Notes: generated by a model not told the origin, from the sequence alone. Numbered from the stretch's first letter, positions 54,922-63,185 are shown. The stretch: DNA of 64,000 bases from Bin87 sp965220055 (GCA_965220055.1 CBDCPE010000004.1:3100001-3164000), one strand, 5' to 3'. Numbers and translations are program-made.

Positions 54922-55374
54922 CCCACCGCAACTGCTGGCATGGCCGACAAACACCAGCTTGCAGTTCCGGTCCCGTTCGCCGTTGTAGAACACCGGCCGT
55001 CCGCAGCTGGTGCAGTTGCCGGCGATGAGGCCGTGTTCTCGCGCTGACGTTTCGGGCTCGCCGTAGATGTCGTCGATGTAGGCCTGGTTCAGGTGGTGGG
55101 GCAGGGCGTGTAGGGCGCGGTGGATCAGCGCCAACTCGGCGTCCACGTGCTCCTGGAACGCCTCACGCCTTTCCCGCTCCCGTTCCATCCACCAGGCGGC
55201 GTATTTCTGGAACTCGTCCTCCTGAAGGCGGGCGGGATCGTCCACGCACTCGAAGTGGAAGACCGGCGCATATCGCCCCATAGGGATACCCGTGGGGGAT
55301 CGCATTACTTCCGCGAACACCGCGTTCTCGTAAAGGTCGCCCTCGATGGGGCGCTCACATTTGGTGCAGTCCAT
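54922..55374 (-). pseudogene. Zinc-ribbon protein truncated by the IS21-ended cassette
   Basis: Starts 'MDCTKCERPIEGDLYENAVFAEV', with a middle helical part rich in Arg/Glu and a second Cys pair 'GNCTSCGRPVFYNGERDRNCKLVFVGHASSCGG'. At 54921 the reading frame runs into the cassette and only stops at 54727, adding foreign residues. Four or more CxxC pairs suggest two zinc ribbons. Phages and plasmids often carry such genes. No family named. Confidence 0.55.
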
Positions 55375-55403
55375 GTGTCACGGTCCAGTTGCTTTCATGG
55401 CTT

Positions 55404-55445
55404 GCGCCGCTGACGGGAAAGAGCCCGCCAGCGGCGCTTTTCTTT
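55404..55445 (-). promoter_or_regulatory. Leader stem-loop, copy A
   Basis: GCGCCGCTG (55404-55412) pairs with CAGCGGCGC (55429-55437), with an inner CGGG/CCCG stem, just upstream of the zinc-ribbon gene. It shares 'GCGCAAGCCA.GAAAGCAA' with the element before 56951. On this strand no T-run follows, so it is a leader structure rather than a terminator. Confidence 0.4.
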
Positions 55446-55811
55446 AGGTCACCGTCAGGCGGTAGCCGTTGGGCTGGCGCATCCGCGTGCCGGGGATGAA
55501 GTTGACGATCTTGGCGATCTCGCCGCGCTTCTCCAGTTCACCGGTGGCCCAGCTCATGCAGGACTGAGTGGGGCGAAGCTCCGGATGCTCTTTGCCGATG
55601 GTGATGGCGAGGTTGGCGTTGGAGATCTGATCGACCAAGCCGTCGACCGCCAGCGACTGCAGCGTTCGGAGGACCTCCGCCCGGACCTGCTCTGGTGGTC
55701 GAGGGACCTGGATTGGGTTGCGTCGCCCGCTTTGCCCCGGGCCGCCTCGACGCAGAACTGACAGAACCGTTCGGCGTGCTCGTGGGTGTACGAATCGTGC
55801 CTCATGTTCAT
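55444..55811 (-). pseudogene. Phage-like small protein, one-base frameshift
   Basis: The start 'MNMRHDSYTHEHAERFCQFCVEAARGKAGDATQ' is in one frame (from 55811), and the C-terminal 'VPRPPEQVRAEVLRTLQSLAVDGLVDQISNANLAITIGKEHPELRPTQSCMSWATGELEKRGEIAKIVNFIPGTRMRQPNGYRLTVT' in the next, with the switch near 55705-55715. Together they make a protein of about 120 residues with a C-x2-C motif and a C-terminal winged-helix-like half. The frame break may be real or a sequence error. Function unknown. Confidence 0.45.
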
Positions 55812-55853
55812 GTGCTAAACTCCCTTTGGTCCATAGCGGACCCTGTCTTTTTT

Positions 55854-55893
55854 GCGCCGTCGGGGTTGTGCGATTTTCACCGGCGGCGTTTTT
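55854..55893 (-). promoter_or_regulatory. Leader stem-loop, copy B
   Basis: GCGCCGTCGG (55854-55863) faces CCGGCGGCG (55880-55888). It lies between the DUF5679 stop and the next gene start at 55811 and has the same GCGCCG...CGGCG plan as the elements at 55404 and 56982. Confidence 0.35.
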
Positions 55894-55895
55894 CT

Positions 55896-56057
55896 TTACC
55901 CACCGATGCGGTACTTTCCGGTGCCGCAGTCGGCGCACTTCGCCCTGGTGGCGGGCCTGCCGTTTTTCATGGTCACCCGCTCGACTTCTTTGTTGTCGGT
56001 CTTGGCCTTGCATTTGACGCAGAAAATCTGGTTGATGCTGTCGGTGGGGCTGGTCAC
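55896..56057 (-). CDS. DUF5679-type zinc-ribbon protein
   Basis: A 53-residue protein from GTG 56057 behind GGAGGGAAGG: 'FCVKCKAKTDNKEVERVTMKNGRPATRAKCADCGTGKYRIGG'. The two CxxC pairs and the 'MKNGRPA.....C..CGT...RIG' ending match DUF5679, a short zinc ribbon found in Chloroflexota, actinobacteria and phages. Its start overlaps the end of the gene before it by four bases (GTGA). Function unknown; nucleic-acid binding is possible. Confidence 0.75.
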   Translation of the reverse strand: MTSPTDSINQIFCVKCKAKTDNKEVERVTMKNGRPATRAKCADCGTGKYRIGG

Positions 56058-56302
56058 TTGCCTTCCCTCCTGGCCCGACTGGCGCCTACGATGCGCCCCA
56101 GGTGGATGCGCATCCGCAGCGTACCGTTGGCGTTGGAACAGGGCCGGTCTCGACGTGCGCCGCAGGAACCGCAGGGCACGTCGGCCAGGCCCAGCATGAT
56201 GCGCGGCCGGTGGGGCGCCCCCGCCCGTTTCGCGCGCGTGGTTATGCACCGGTCACCCGGCTCCGCGGAGCACCTGGCGCACGCGACTTCGATTGGTTTC
56301 AT
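56054..56302 (-). CDS. Zinc-finger protein (phage/plasmid type)
   Basis: An 82-residue protein starting 'MKPIEVACARCSAEPGDRCITTRAKRAGAPHRPRIMLGL', with a second finger 'VPCGSCGARRDRPCSNANGTLRMRIHLGRIV'. The C-x2-C-x4-G-x2-C...H layout resembles the zinc-binding repeats of actinobacteriophage proteins. The start at 56302 touches the stop of the upstream gene (TGATG), hence coupled translation. No enzyme activity can be inferred. Confidence 0.6.
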   Translation of the reverse strand: MKPIEVACARCSAEPGDRCITTRAKRAGAPHRPRIMLGLADVPCGSCGARRDRPCSNANGTLRMRIHLGRIVGASRARREGK

Positions 56303-56523
56303 CAGCATTCCTCCTCGACGGTCGCCATCCGCCTACCGATGGCTGGTTCGATGGCGCGTTTGGCAACCAGCTCGGCGATGCGGAGCGCGTGATCCGGAAA
56401 CCGGTGATGGTGGTCACAGTGCAGGCACTGAGGTCCATCCTGGTTTGCCAGCAGCTGCCCGCCGCAGCGGACGCAGTTGTGGATCCGGTTGCACCGCGTC
56501 GCAGGTTTCGTGGTGTCCAGCAT
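56302..56523 (-). CDS. Small double-CxxC protein
   Basis: A 73-residue protein, 'MLDTTKPATRCNRIHNCVRCGGQLLANQDGPQCLHCDHHHRFPDHALRIAELVAKRA'. One zinc ribbon (C-VRC ... C-LHC) then a helix. It begins at the TGATG overlap with the gene before it and ends at a TGATG overlap with the next, so it is the middle of a tightly coupled four-gene run (56951 to 55896). No family named. Confidence 0.55.
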   Translation of the reverse strand: MLDTTKPATRCNRIHNCVRCGGQLLANQDGPQCLHCDHHHRFPDHALRIAELVAKRAIEPAIGRRMATVEEEC

Positions 56524-56951
56524 CACGAACCCTCCCCGCGCTGCGCCCTGACCTGCTCCGTCTCGCACTCGATCTCGGCGCGGCGAGTCATGTAGGCCAT
56601 CGCGAGGTTCATCTCGCTGATATGAGCCTGGCGATGGCGCTCGTAGTCGTAGTCCGGGCGGGTGATCACAACGAGGTAGATGGGCCATCCGTCGTCGCGG
56701 TCCTGGGAGTGCCCGACATGAATGCTCTCCTTGAGCCAGCCGTACGCCGCCATCTCGTTGAGATGGGCCTGGATCTCATCGTCGTTGACGAGCTGGGTGA
56801 CACGGAAGGGCTCGGACAGGAGGAGATCGGTCCGAGCCTCTTCGAGTGTGACGCGCAGCGGGCACAGGGGGCACGGGGCGCAGTGGCCACCGTAGTAGTC
56901 CAGCTCGCACGCGGGGCAGCGTTCGAGGATCTGGGGTTGTTGGGTGGTCAT
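56523..56951 (-). CDS. Zinc-ribbon protein of unknown function
   Basis: A 142-residue protein from ATG 56951 behind AAGGAGTC. The N-terminal Cys cluster 'RCPACELDYYGGHCAPCPLCPLRV' is followed by a helical region and a strand-like 'GWPIYLVVITRPDYDYERHRQAHISEMNLAMAYMTRRAEIECETEQV'. First gene of the coupled zinc-finger run, preceded by leader stem-loop C. Confidence 0.5.
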   Translation of the reverse strand: MTTQQPQILERCPACELDYYGGHCAPCPLCPLRVTLEEARTDLLLSEPFRVTQLVNDDEIQAHLNEMAAYGWLKESIHVGHSQDRDDGWPIYLVVITRPDYDYERHRQAHISEMNLAMAYMTRRAEIECETEQVRAQRGEGS

Positions 56952-56968
56952 CGTGGTAGACTCCTTTT

Positions 56969-57025
56969 GCTTTCGTGGCTTGCGCCGTTGTTGGGTTGTG
57001 ACCCCGACGACGGCGCTGTTCTTTT
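56969..57025 (-). promoter_or_regulatory. Leader stem-loop, copy C
   Basis: GCGCCGT (56982-56988) pairs with ACGGCGC (57010-57016), with further pairing inside, 20 to 70 bp before the gene starting at 56951. Its flanks match copy A closely. Confidence 0.4.
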
Positions 57026-57035
57026 GCAGGTGACG

Positions 57036-57632
57036 TCACCTGGCGCCGGCCGGCTGACGATTGCGCTGGCCCAGTTCCTCGCGCGCGACCTGGTAGGCCT
57101 TGAGGATGTCCCAGGGCGACTGCCGCTCCAGTCCCGGACGGATGAATACCCCCACCTGGTGTGAGTAGACCCAGGTGCAGGCGCCAGAGTCGCCCACGCA
57201 GTAGAAGATCTCGTCGCCGGTGCGGTCCGCCTCGCGGAGCAGGCTCTGGAGCTTGGTTCTGCGGCGCAGGAACGCTTCAGGGTGGTTCGGGCACTGGTCG
57301 GGCTCCTCCGGCTCGGGTGTAGCTGGTGGAGCAGCCGGTCGCTCATCGTGCGGTACGCCGGCGACGTCGGGCATGGCCCGGTATAGAATGCGGGTGTCCT
57401 GCCCGACGGCCTTGGTCAGCGCCTCTTCAGCCATCGCCAAATGCAGCGGAAGCGTCAACCAGGCCACGGCGTAGGAACTGGCGGCCGCTATCACCAGCGA
57501 GCCGCCTTCCCATTCGTCACCCACGCAGGGCCGCAGGAATTGGTTGAATTGTTCGTTGGGGATCTCCAGCTGCAGACGACCCAGGGTGGCCTGCCACGCC
57601 GATTTGGGGTCGGGGTCTTTGAAGTCGAGCAT
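57036..57632 (-). CDS. DnaA N-terminal-domain-like protein
   Basis: A 198-residue protein; ATG 57632 sits behind GAGAGGAGAACG although the frame is open further up. Residues 10-85 ('SAWQATLGRLQLEIPNEQFNQFLRPCVGDEWEGGSLVIAAASSYAVAWLTLPLHLAMAEEAL') match domain I of DnaA ('W...L..L....F..WL.P......G..L.I.APN.....W'), which binds DnaB and DiaA-type partners. There is no AAA+ ATPase or DNA-binding domain. The C-terminal half holds a Pro/Glu linker and a Cys/His segment ('CPNHPEAFLRRR', 'CVGDSGACTWV'). Orphan DnaA_N proteins are seen on mobile elements. Replication-related function is inferred. Confidence 0.6.
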   Translation of the reverse strand: MLDFKDPDPKSAWQATLGRLQLEIPNEQFNQFLRPCVGDEWEGGSLVIAAASSYAVAWLTLPLHLAMAEEALTKAVGQDTRILYRAMPDVAGVPHDERPAAPPATPEPEEPDQCPNHPEAFLRRRTKLQSLLREADRTGDEIFYCVGDSGACTWVYSHQVGVFIRPGLERQSPWDILKAYQVAREELGQRNRQPAGAR

Positions 57633-57655
57633 GTTCGTTCTCCTCTCGCCGCGGC

Positions 57656-57925
57656 TCAGGCGGCCTGTTGTTGGATCCCGTGGTAACGGCGCGCCCACTT
57701 CCGCGGGCGGTACTGCTTCTCGTGGTAGGCAGTGGCCAAGTCGTGATGCTTGATCGGTGTTTGTCCAGGGGGAATGATGTCGCCCAGGAGCTCGGACCCG
57801 ATCCAGGAGCAGTTGGCCACCAGGCACCAGAAGACGCGGTCGTCCTTGTGTTTCCACATCGCGGAGGTCTCGTGACCTGCGGGGCATCGCGGCTCGCCCG
57901 GGCCCGGGTCGTCAACTCCGTTCTT
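57656..57925 (-). pseudogene. Zinc-finger-like protein truncated by IS5
   Basis: The frame reads '...CPAGHETSAMWKHKDDRVFWCLVANCSWIGSELLGDIIPPGQTPIKHHDLATAYHEKQYRPRKWARRYHGIQQQAA' and runs upstream straight into the IS5 end at 57927, so the start was removed by that insertion. C/H spacing suggests one zinc-binding fold. Start and full length unknown. Confidence 0.45.
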
Positions 57926-57926
57926 A

Positions 57927-58803
57927 GAGGGTGTCTAAAAATGGGGAAGGCGGGCCAGTCTGCGCAGGGTGAGGCCGGTCATTGCGATGTAAATCCAGGT
58001 TTCGGTGGTTTCACACAATGCTGCGTAGTCCTTGCTCAACCGCCGTTGCAGGTTCAGCCAACCGAAGGTGCGCTCCACGACCCACCGCCGAGGCAGCACC
58101 TGAAAAGTATGCTGCTGTGCTGGGCGCCGCACCAACTCCAGGGTCCAGCCGCCCACCGTCCTGGCCCACTCTACCAATTTGCCGCCGTAGGCCCCATCAG
58201 CCCAGATCAGCTGTAGTCGAGGGAACCGCCCCAACAGTCGGGTCAGTACCAACCGGGCGCCGTCCCGGTCCTGAATGTCGGCGGGATGCACTGCCACCGC
58301 CAGCGGCAGCCCCAGGGTATCCACCACGATGTGGCGCTTGCGGCCCTTCACCTTCTTGCCGGCGTCGTAACCCCGAGGCCCCCTTTTTCCGTGGTCTTCA
58401 CCGATTGGCTGTCGATGATGGCCGCGCTGGGACTGGCCTGGCGACCCTGAGCCTGGCGCAGCTCGGCGTGCAGGACGCCATGTACCCGTTGCCAGGCGCC
58501 ATCACGACGCCAGGTACGGAAGTAATGGAACACGATGCGCCACGGCGGCAGGTCGTGGGGCAGCATCCGCCAGGAGCACCCAGTGCGCAGCACGTAGCGG
58601 ATGGCGTTGACGATCTCCCGCCGGGGGTAGGTGATCGGTCGGCCGCCCGGTTTGGGCGGTGGCAGCAAGGGCTCGAGCAGTTGCCATTCTCGGTCGCTGA
58701 GGTCGCTGGGATAGGCTAATCGTTTCATACCCCAACGTTATGACCAACCCCCTTATCACGCCTGGATACCTCTACCCCAATTCCAACCTTTTTAGACACC
58801 CTC
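57927..58803 (-). mobile_element. IS5-type element B, copy 2
   Basis: Ends GAGGGTGTCTAAAAA and complement, TTA duplications at 57924-57926 and 58804-58806. Near-identical to 41001-41877 in reverse orientation. The right TTA is also the left target of IS5-D copy 2. Confidence 0.92.
57935..58728 (-). CDS. IS5-family transposase in two frames (element B, copy 2)
   Basis: OrfA 58728-58348 and orfB 58351-57935 with the same -1 junction as copy 1 and the same motifs ('YPSDLSDREWQLLEPLLPPP', 'IIDSQSVKTTEKGG', 'RKRHIVVDTLGLPLAVAVHPAD', 'RRWVVERTFGWLNLQRRLSKDY'). A handful of substitutions separate the copies; none hits a DDE residue. Confidence 0.88.
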
Positions 58804-59396
58804 TTAGAGCCTGTCTACGATCTTTTGAGGATTAGCACCATGAAGGCAAGCACCGCCATTTGCAGGCTGGTATTGAGCTTCCTTTCACAGTTCTTCCAGA
58901 GTCGGCGGCACTTTTCCAGCCAGGCGAAAGACCGCTCCACCACCCATCGCTTTGGCAGCACCACGAAGGTGTGCAGTTCGTTGCGTTTCACCACTGCCAC
59001 TGCGGCTCCCAACCGGCTTTGCACCGCAGCGGCAAAGGGCTTCCCGGTGTAACCCCCGTCGACCAGCACCTTCTGGACCTGGCTGAGGTCGGCCCGGTTT
59101 TCGTCAAACATCGCCAAAGCCCCAGCCCGGTCGGCAACATTGGCGGTAGTCACAGGTATCGCATGGGGCAATCCTTGCGTGTCCACCGCGATGTGACGCT
59201 TGATTCCGGACACCTTCTTGCCCGCGTCATAGCCCTTGCTATCGGCACTGTCCGTGTTCTTGACGCTCTGGGAGTCCACGATGCAGAAGCTGGTCTGCTC
59301 TTTCCGTCCATTGCTTTGCCGGACCGCGCCAACCGATTTTTTTAAGGACTTGCTCCAGAATGGATTCTTTCGCCGGGCCAGCAACTGTGTTGGCTG

Positions 59397-60359
59397 TCAA
59401 GAAGGTTGGGCAATTTCTGCGGGACGCGAGCTACGCCATGGAGAGCTATTCTTAACCATGGCGTTTAGGATAGTGAGCAGTTTACGCATGCAAGCGACCA
59501 AAGCCACTTTCTTCGTCTTACCAGCCTCCAGCAGCCTCTGGTAGAAGTCGCTGATGACGGGATTGAAACGGGTCGCGGTCAGCGTTCCCATGTAGAGAAC
59601 ACCCCGAACCCGGGAGCGTCCGCCCCAGACGGCGCGTCGGCCGCGCAAGGTACCGCTGTCCCGGTTGAAGGGCGCCACGCCCACCAAGGCCGCGATCTGC
59701 CGTCGGTCCAGAGCGCCCAACTCGGGCAGGTCGGCCAGCAGAGTGAGAGAGAGCTGCTCCCCTACGCCGGGAACGGTGCGCAGCAGGTCGTCCTTCTCAC
59801 GCCATACTGGACTTCGGCGAAGAGACTGCCGTAACTCCTGGTCCAAGTCGCGCAACTCCTGGTCCAACCAGGCGATGTGGGCTTCGATGCGAGGACGCAC
59901 CGCGCTGATGGCAGTACCCAGTCGGTTCTTCTCGGAGACCAGCATGGTCATCACCTGGCGCCGGCGGGCAGTCAGCGAGTTGAGGACCTGGGCCTAGGCG
60001 TCCCTGAGAGGGCGCACCGAGGGACGAACCGCGTCGGCGAAGTGAGCCAGGACTGCCGCGTCCAGCGAGTCGGTCTTGGCCAGCGTTCCGGTGGCCCTGG
60101 CGAAGTCCCGGACCTGGCGCGGATTGACGACGACCACTGGCAGCGCCGCCGCCGCCAGTGCGGCCACCAAGGGCAGTTCCAGACCGCCCGTTGCCTCCAG
60201 CAGCACTAGGGCGGGCCCCAGGTCCACCATCTGGGAGACCAATTCCTTACTTCCGGCCTCATCGTAGGACATGACCCATCTCCTTCCCGTAGGCCGGACC
60301 GCAACGTCCACCTGCGCCTTTGAGACATCAATACCTACAAACCTCGGTTCTCCTCCCAT
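59397..60359 (-). pseudogene. IS110-family DEDD transposase with in-frame amber codon
   Basis: Start ATG 60359 behind AGGAGG. The RuvC-like DEDD set is Asp11 (FVGIDVSK), Glu55 (LLEATGG), Asp97 and Asp100 (KTDSLDA). The C-terminal part has 'LLRTVPGVGEQLSLTLLADLPELGALDRRQIAALVGVAPFNRDSG' and 'RSRVRGVLYMGTLTATRFNP', the transposase_20 domain. A single TAG (59994-59996) after codon 121 splits one otherwise continuous frame ('RPLRDA*AQVLNSL'). Probably a nonsense mutation of a sense codon such as GAG or CAG; readthrough is not excluded. Confidence 0.82.
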
Positions 60360-60522
60360 CTGTACCTCCTGTGTGAGCGTCGGCCCTTCCTTGCACGATG
60401 CGGGCTCGATTGGCCCGGGCAACTGTTCGGGCTCTATCCGGGTAGGATGCGACGACCAGGCTGGCCCACGGTTTTCTTCAACCCAGGTTGGATCGGTCTG
60501 TCGCATCCCTACGTACCATACA
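60360..60522 (-). ncRNA. Candidate IS110 bridge RNA region
   Basis: The 163-nt non-coding 5' end of the IS110. In the IS110 group a structured RNA from this position pairs with target and donor DNA. I infer the RNA from position only and have not folded it. Confidence 0.4.
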
Positions 60523-60903
60523 AGGCTGCTCGCTCCATTGCCGGAAATACTGGTAGCAAGTGCGCCAATTGGGGAAGTCCGCAGGCAGCATTCGCCACTG
60601 GCACCCGCTTTTCAAGAGGTACAGCACGCCGCAGCAAACGTCATACAAGTCCACGGTGCGGGGTTTGGTCCGGCGGCGAGCCGACTCCAACGTCGGCAGA
60701 ATCCGGGCGAATTGCTTCCGGCTGATGTCGCTGGGATAGGAATGAGACATGATTACCCCTCCCCTGATAATAGTCTCAACTTAACCTATTTCAGAGATCG
60801 TAGACAGGTTCTTAGATTGATAGACGACAATAAGGAATGCCTCATGCGACGACTACTTTTGCCGGTTGAGATGGAGTAAACCATCCGGCTCGGAGGTGCC
60901 GGA

Positions 60904-62406
60904 TTGATCAAGGACCGACAAGTCGCACTATTGAGGCAGAAACTTATGGAAGGAAAGACGCAGGAGACGGCGGCCGCGAAGGCTGGGATGTGCGTGCGGT
61001 CAGCACGCAAGTGGCAGGACGGCCCGTTGCCGTCGGAGACGAGACAGGAGCGTTGGTGGCGCACCCGGCCCGATCCCTTCGACGGGGTGTGGGAGGAGGA
61101 GATTGAGCCCCTGCTGCGGGGCGACCCCAAGGGCCAACTGAAAGCAACGACAATTATCGAGTGGCTGGAGGAGCACCATCCCGGCCGGTTCAGCGCCTCC
61201 CAGTTGCGCACCCTGCAACGACGATTACAGGACTGGCGGGCGCTGCATGGTCCGGACCAGGAGGTGTACTTCCCCCAGGAACATCCGCCGGGTCGGGAAG
61301 CCCAGTTTGACTTCACCCACGGCGACCCTCTGGGGGTGACCATCGCCGGACAGCCCTATTCCCACCTGTTGTTCCAGCTGATCCTCAGCCATTCGGGCTG
61401 GCGCTACGCCGAGGTCGCCACCGGTGAGACCTTCCTGGCGCTCAAGCAGGGATTGCAGGCTGCCCTCTTTACCCTGGGCGGCGTTCCAGAGGTGGCGCGC
61501 TCCGACAATACCTCGGCCGCCACCCACGAGATGAAACGCAGCCGCGGCCGGGCCCTAAACGACAATTACGCCGCCCTGCTGGACCACTACGGTCTGCGGT
61601 CCACCCGCATCAATCGCGGCCAGAGCCACGAAAACGGCGTCGCCGAGCACGCCCACTACCGCTTGAAGGACGCCGTTGACCAGGCCCTCATCCTGCGGGG
61701 CAGCCGCGATTTCCACACCGCCGACCACTACGCCAGCTTCGTCCGGGAGATGGTGGAGCGGCGCAACCGCCTGGTGAAGGGGAAGCTGGAGCAGGAAATG
61801 GCTTGCCTGAGGCCTCTGCCCCCAGCTCCCATGCCGGAATACGCCAACTACCGGTCCAAGGTGCGTAAGTGGAGCACCATCCAGGTAGCGGGACGGAGCT
61901 ACAGCGTCCCCTCCCGTCTGATCGACCAGGAGGTACAGATCCGTTTGTACGCCGACTGGGTGGAAGTGTACTACAAGGGCCACTTGGTCGAACGCATGGA
62001 GCGGGTGCGGGGAGAGGGAGAAAGCAACGTCAATTACCGCCACGTCATCGGATCCTTGGTGCGCAAGCCCGGTGCTTTTGCTCGTTACCGTTTCCGAGAG
62101 CAACTGTTTCCCACGCTGCACTTCCGCCTCGCCTACGACGCCCTCCGGGAATGGCGCGGGGAGCGTGCCGACGTGGAGTACCTGCGGATCCTGCACCTGG
62201 CGGCGACCACCATGGAGGCCAATGTGGACAGCGCGTTGTCGCTGCTGCTGGAGACTGGGAAACCCTTCGACTACGCCGCGGTGCGGGACCTGGCCGAGCC
62301 CAGGCCGCCGGAGGCTCCGGTGCTGATCCTGTCCGGGAAGCCGGACCTGAAGATCTACGACCGCCTCCTCACGGGTAGCTTGGTAGAAGCGGAGGTGTGC
62401 GGATGA
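60904..62406 (+). CDS. istA: IS21 transposase IstA (copy 2)
   Basis: A 500-residue protein from TTG 60904 (GGAGG at proper distance). Same HTH, DDE core ('QFDFTHGD', 'RSDNTSAATHE', 'SHENGVAEHAHYRLKD') and C-terminal barrel as copy 1. Open from start to stop; likely functional and able to act in trans on the IS21-ended cassettes. Confidence 0.95.
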   Translation: MIKDRQVALLRQKLMEGKTQETAAAKAGMCVRSARKWQDGPLPSETRQERWWRTRPDPFDGVWEEEIEPLLRGDPKGQLKATTIIEWLEEHHPGRFSASQLRTLQRRLQDWRALHGPDQEVYFPQEHPPGREAQFDFTHGDPLGVTIAGQPYSHLLFQLILSHSGWRYAEVATGETFLALKQGLQAALFTLGGVPEVARSDNTSAATHEMKRSRGRALNDNYAALLDHYGLRSTRINRGQSHENGVAEHAHYRLKDAVDQALILRGSRDFHTADHYASFVREMVERRNRLVKGKLEQEMACLRPLPPAPMPEYANYRSKVRKWSTIQVAGRSYSVPSRLIDQEVQIRLYADWVEVYYKGHLVERMERVRGEGESNVNYRHVIGSLVRKPGAFARYRFREQLFPTLHFRLAYDALREWRGERADVEYLRILHLAATTMEANVDSALSLLLETGKPFDYAAVRDLAEPRPPEAPVLILSGKPDLKIYDRLLTGSLVEAEVCG

Positions 62407-63185
62407 TGGACACCGACACCAGCGTCATACCGGAGCGCATCGGCCAGTTGTGCCACCAATTCAAGCTGCCCACCATGGGTGCCCAGTCGGTGGCCCGTTT
62501 CACCGCCGCGGGCCACGGCGATGCCCTGCCCACCTTCCTGGAGGTGCTGGAGCAGGAAGCCGAGGACCGCCGCCACCGGCGCATCGATCGGCTGCGTCAG
62601 GCGTCCCGGCTGCCCGCGGGCAAGACCTGGGAGACCTTCGAGCACCACCGGATGCCCCTGGCGCTCAGACAGCAACTGGATCACCTGGCCCAGGGCAGCT
62701 TCGTAGATGGCGGCGTCAACGTCCTGGCCTTCGGACTTCCCGGCACCGGCAAGACCCACGCGCTCTGCGCCCTGGGCCACCGCCTGGTGGAAGCCGGCTG
62801 CTCCGTCCTCTTCGCCCCAGCCTACCGCCTGGCGCAGGATTTGCTGGCCGCCAAGCGCGACTTCGACCTGCCTCGCCGGCTGCGGAGGCTGGACAACTTC
62901 GACTTCCTGCTCCTGGACGACCTGGGCTACCTGCCCCAGGGCGCCGAGGAGTCTGAGGTCCTCTTCACCCTCATCGCCGAACGCTACGAACGGAGGTCGT
63001 TGGGCATCACGTCCAACCTGGTCTTCTCGGAGTGGGAGCGCAGCTTCGCCAACCCCATGGCCACCGCCGCGGCCATCGACCGGGTGGTGCACCACTCCGT
63101 GATACTGGAGTTTGCCGTGCCCAGCTACCGCACCGACGCCGCCCAGCAACGGCGCCAGGTAGAGGAGGTGAACCGGCAAAACTAA
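62403..63185 (+). CDS. istB: IS21 helper ATPase IstB (copy 2)
   Basis: A 260-residue AAA+ protein; the ATG at 62403 overlaps the istA stop and follows GGAGG at 62391-62395. Walker A 'GLPGTGKTH', Walker B 'LLLDDLGYLP' and the 'ITSNLVFSEW' sensor region are all present. Intact. Confidence 0.93.
   Translation: MMDTDTSVIPERIGQLCHQFKLPTMGAQSVARFTAAGHGDALPTFLEVLEQEAEDRRHRRIDRLRQASRLPAGKTWETFEHHRMPLALRQQLDHLAQGSFVDGGVNVLAFGLPGTGKTHALCALGHRLVEAGCSVLFAPAYRLAQDLLAAKRDFDLPRRLRRLDNFDFLLLDDLGYLPQGAEESEVLFTLIAERYERRSLGITSNLVFSEWERSFANPMATAAAIDRVVHHSVILEFAVPSYRTDAAQQRRQVEEVNRQN

Larger units (their letters stand above)
59382..60522 (-). mobile_element. IS110-family element
   Basis: The boundaries come from comparing the two IS5-D copies: foreign sequence starts after AG at 59380-59381 and ends before AG at 60523-60524, a 2-bp core as expected for IS110. 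The 163 bp before the transposase start (60360-60522) are non-coding; only 15 bp lie after its stop. A long 5' non-coding end is the IS110-group layout for the bridge RNA. Confidence 0.88.
58815..60750 (-). pseudogene. IS5-family transposase interrupted by IS110 (element D, copy 2)
   Basis: The N-terminal part lies at 60750-60524 and ends in 'YQYFRQWSEQ'. The C-terminal part (about 59381-58815) includes 'VDSQSVKNTDSADSKGYDAGKKVSGIKRHIAVDTQGLPHAIPV'. It also has seven A's (T7 at 59337-59343) where six would keep the frame. Confidence 0.88.
58807..60811 (-). mobile_element. IS5-type element D, copy 2, split by IS110
   Basis: Ends GAGCCTGTCTACGATC (58807) and GATCGTAGACAGGTTC (ending 60811), TTA duplications at 58804-58806 and 60812-60814. 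It contains an IS110 at 59382-60522; without it the element is the size of copy 1. Confidence 0.9.

Noticed and set aside
59824..59862. Tandem duplication in the IS110 transposase (repeated 'LDQELRDLDQELRQ')
   Set aside because: The 21-bp units are imperfect and in frame, as expected for a natural coiled-coil repeat, so it was not counted with the short perfect duplications.
59994..59996. Reassigned or readthrough TAG in the IS110 transposase
   Set aside because: TAG is used as a normal stop elsewhere here (for example gltA and the SDR at 13300), so one amber in a transposase is best read as a nonsense mutation.
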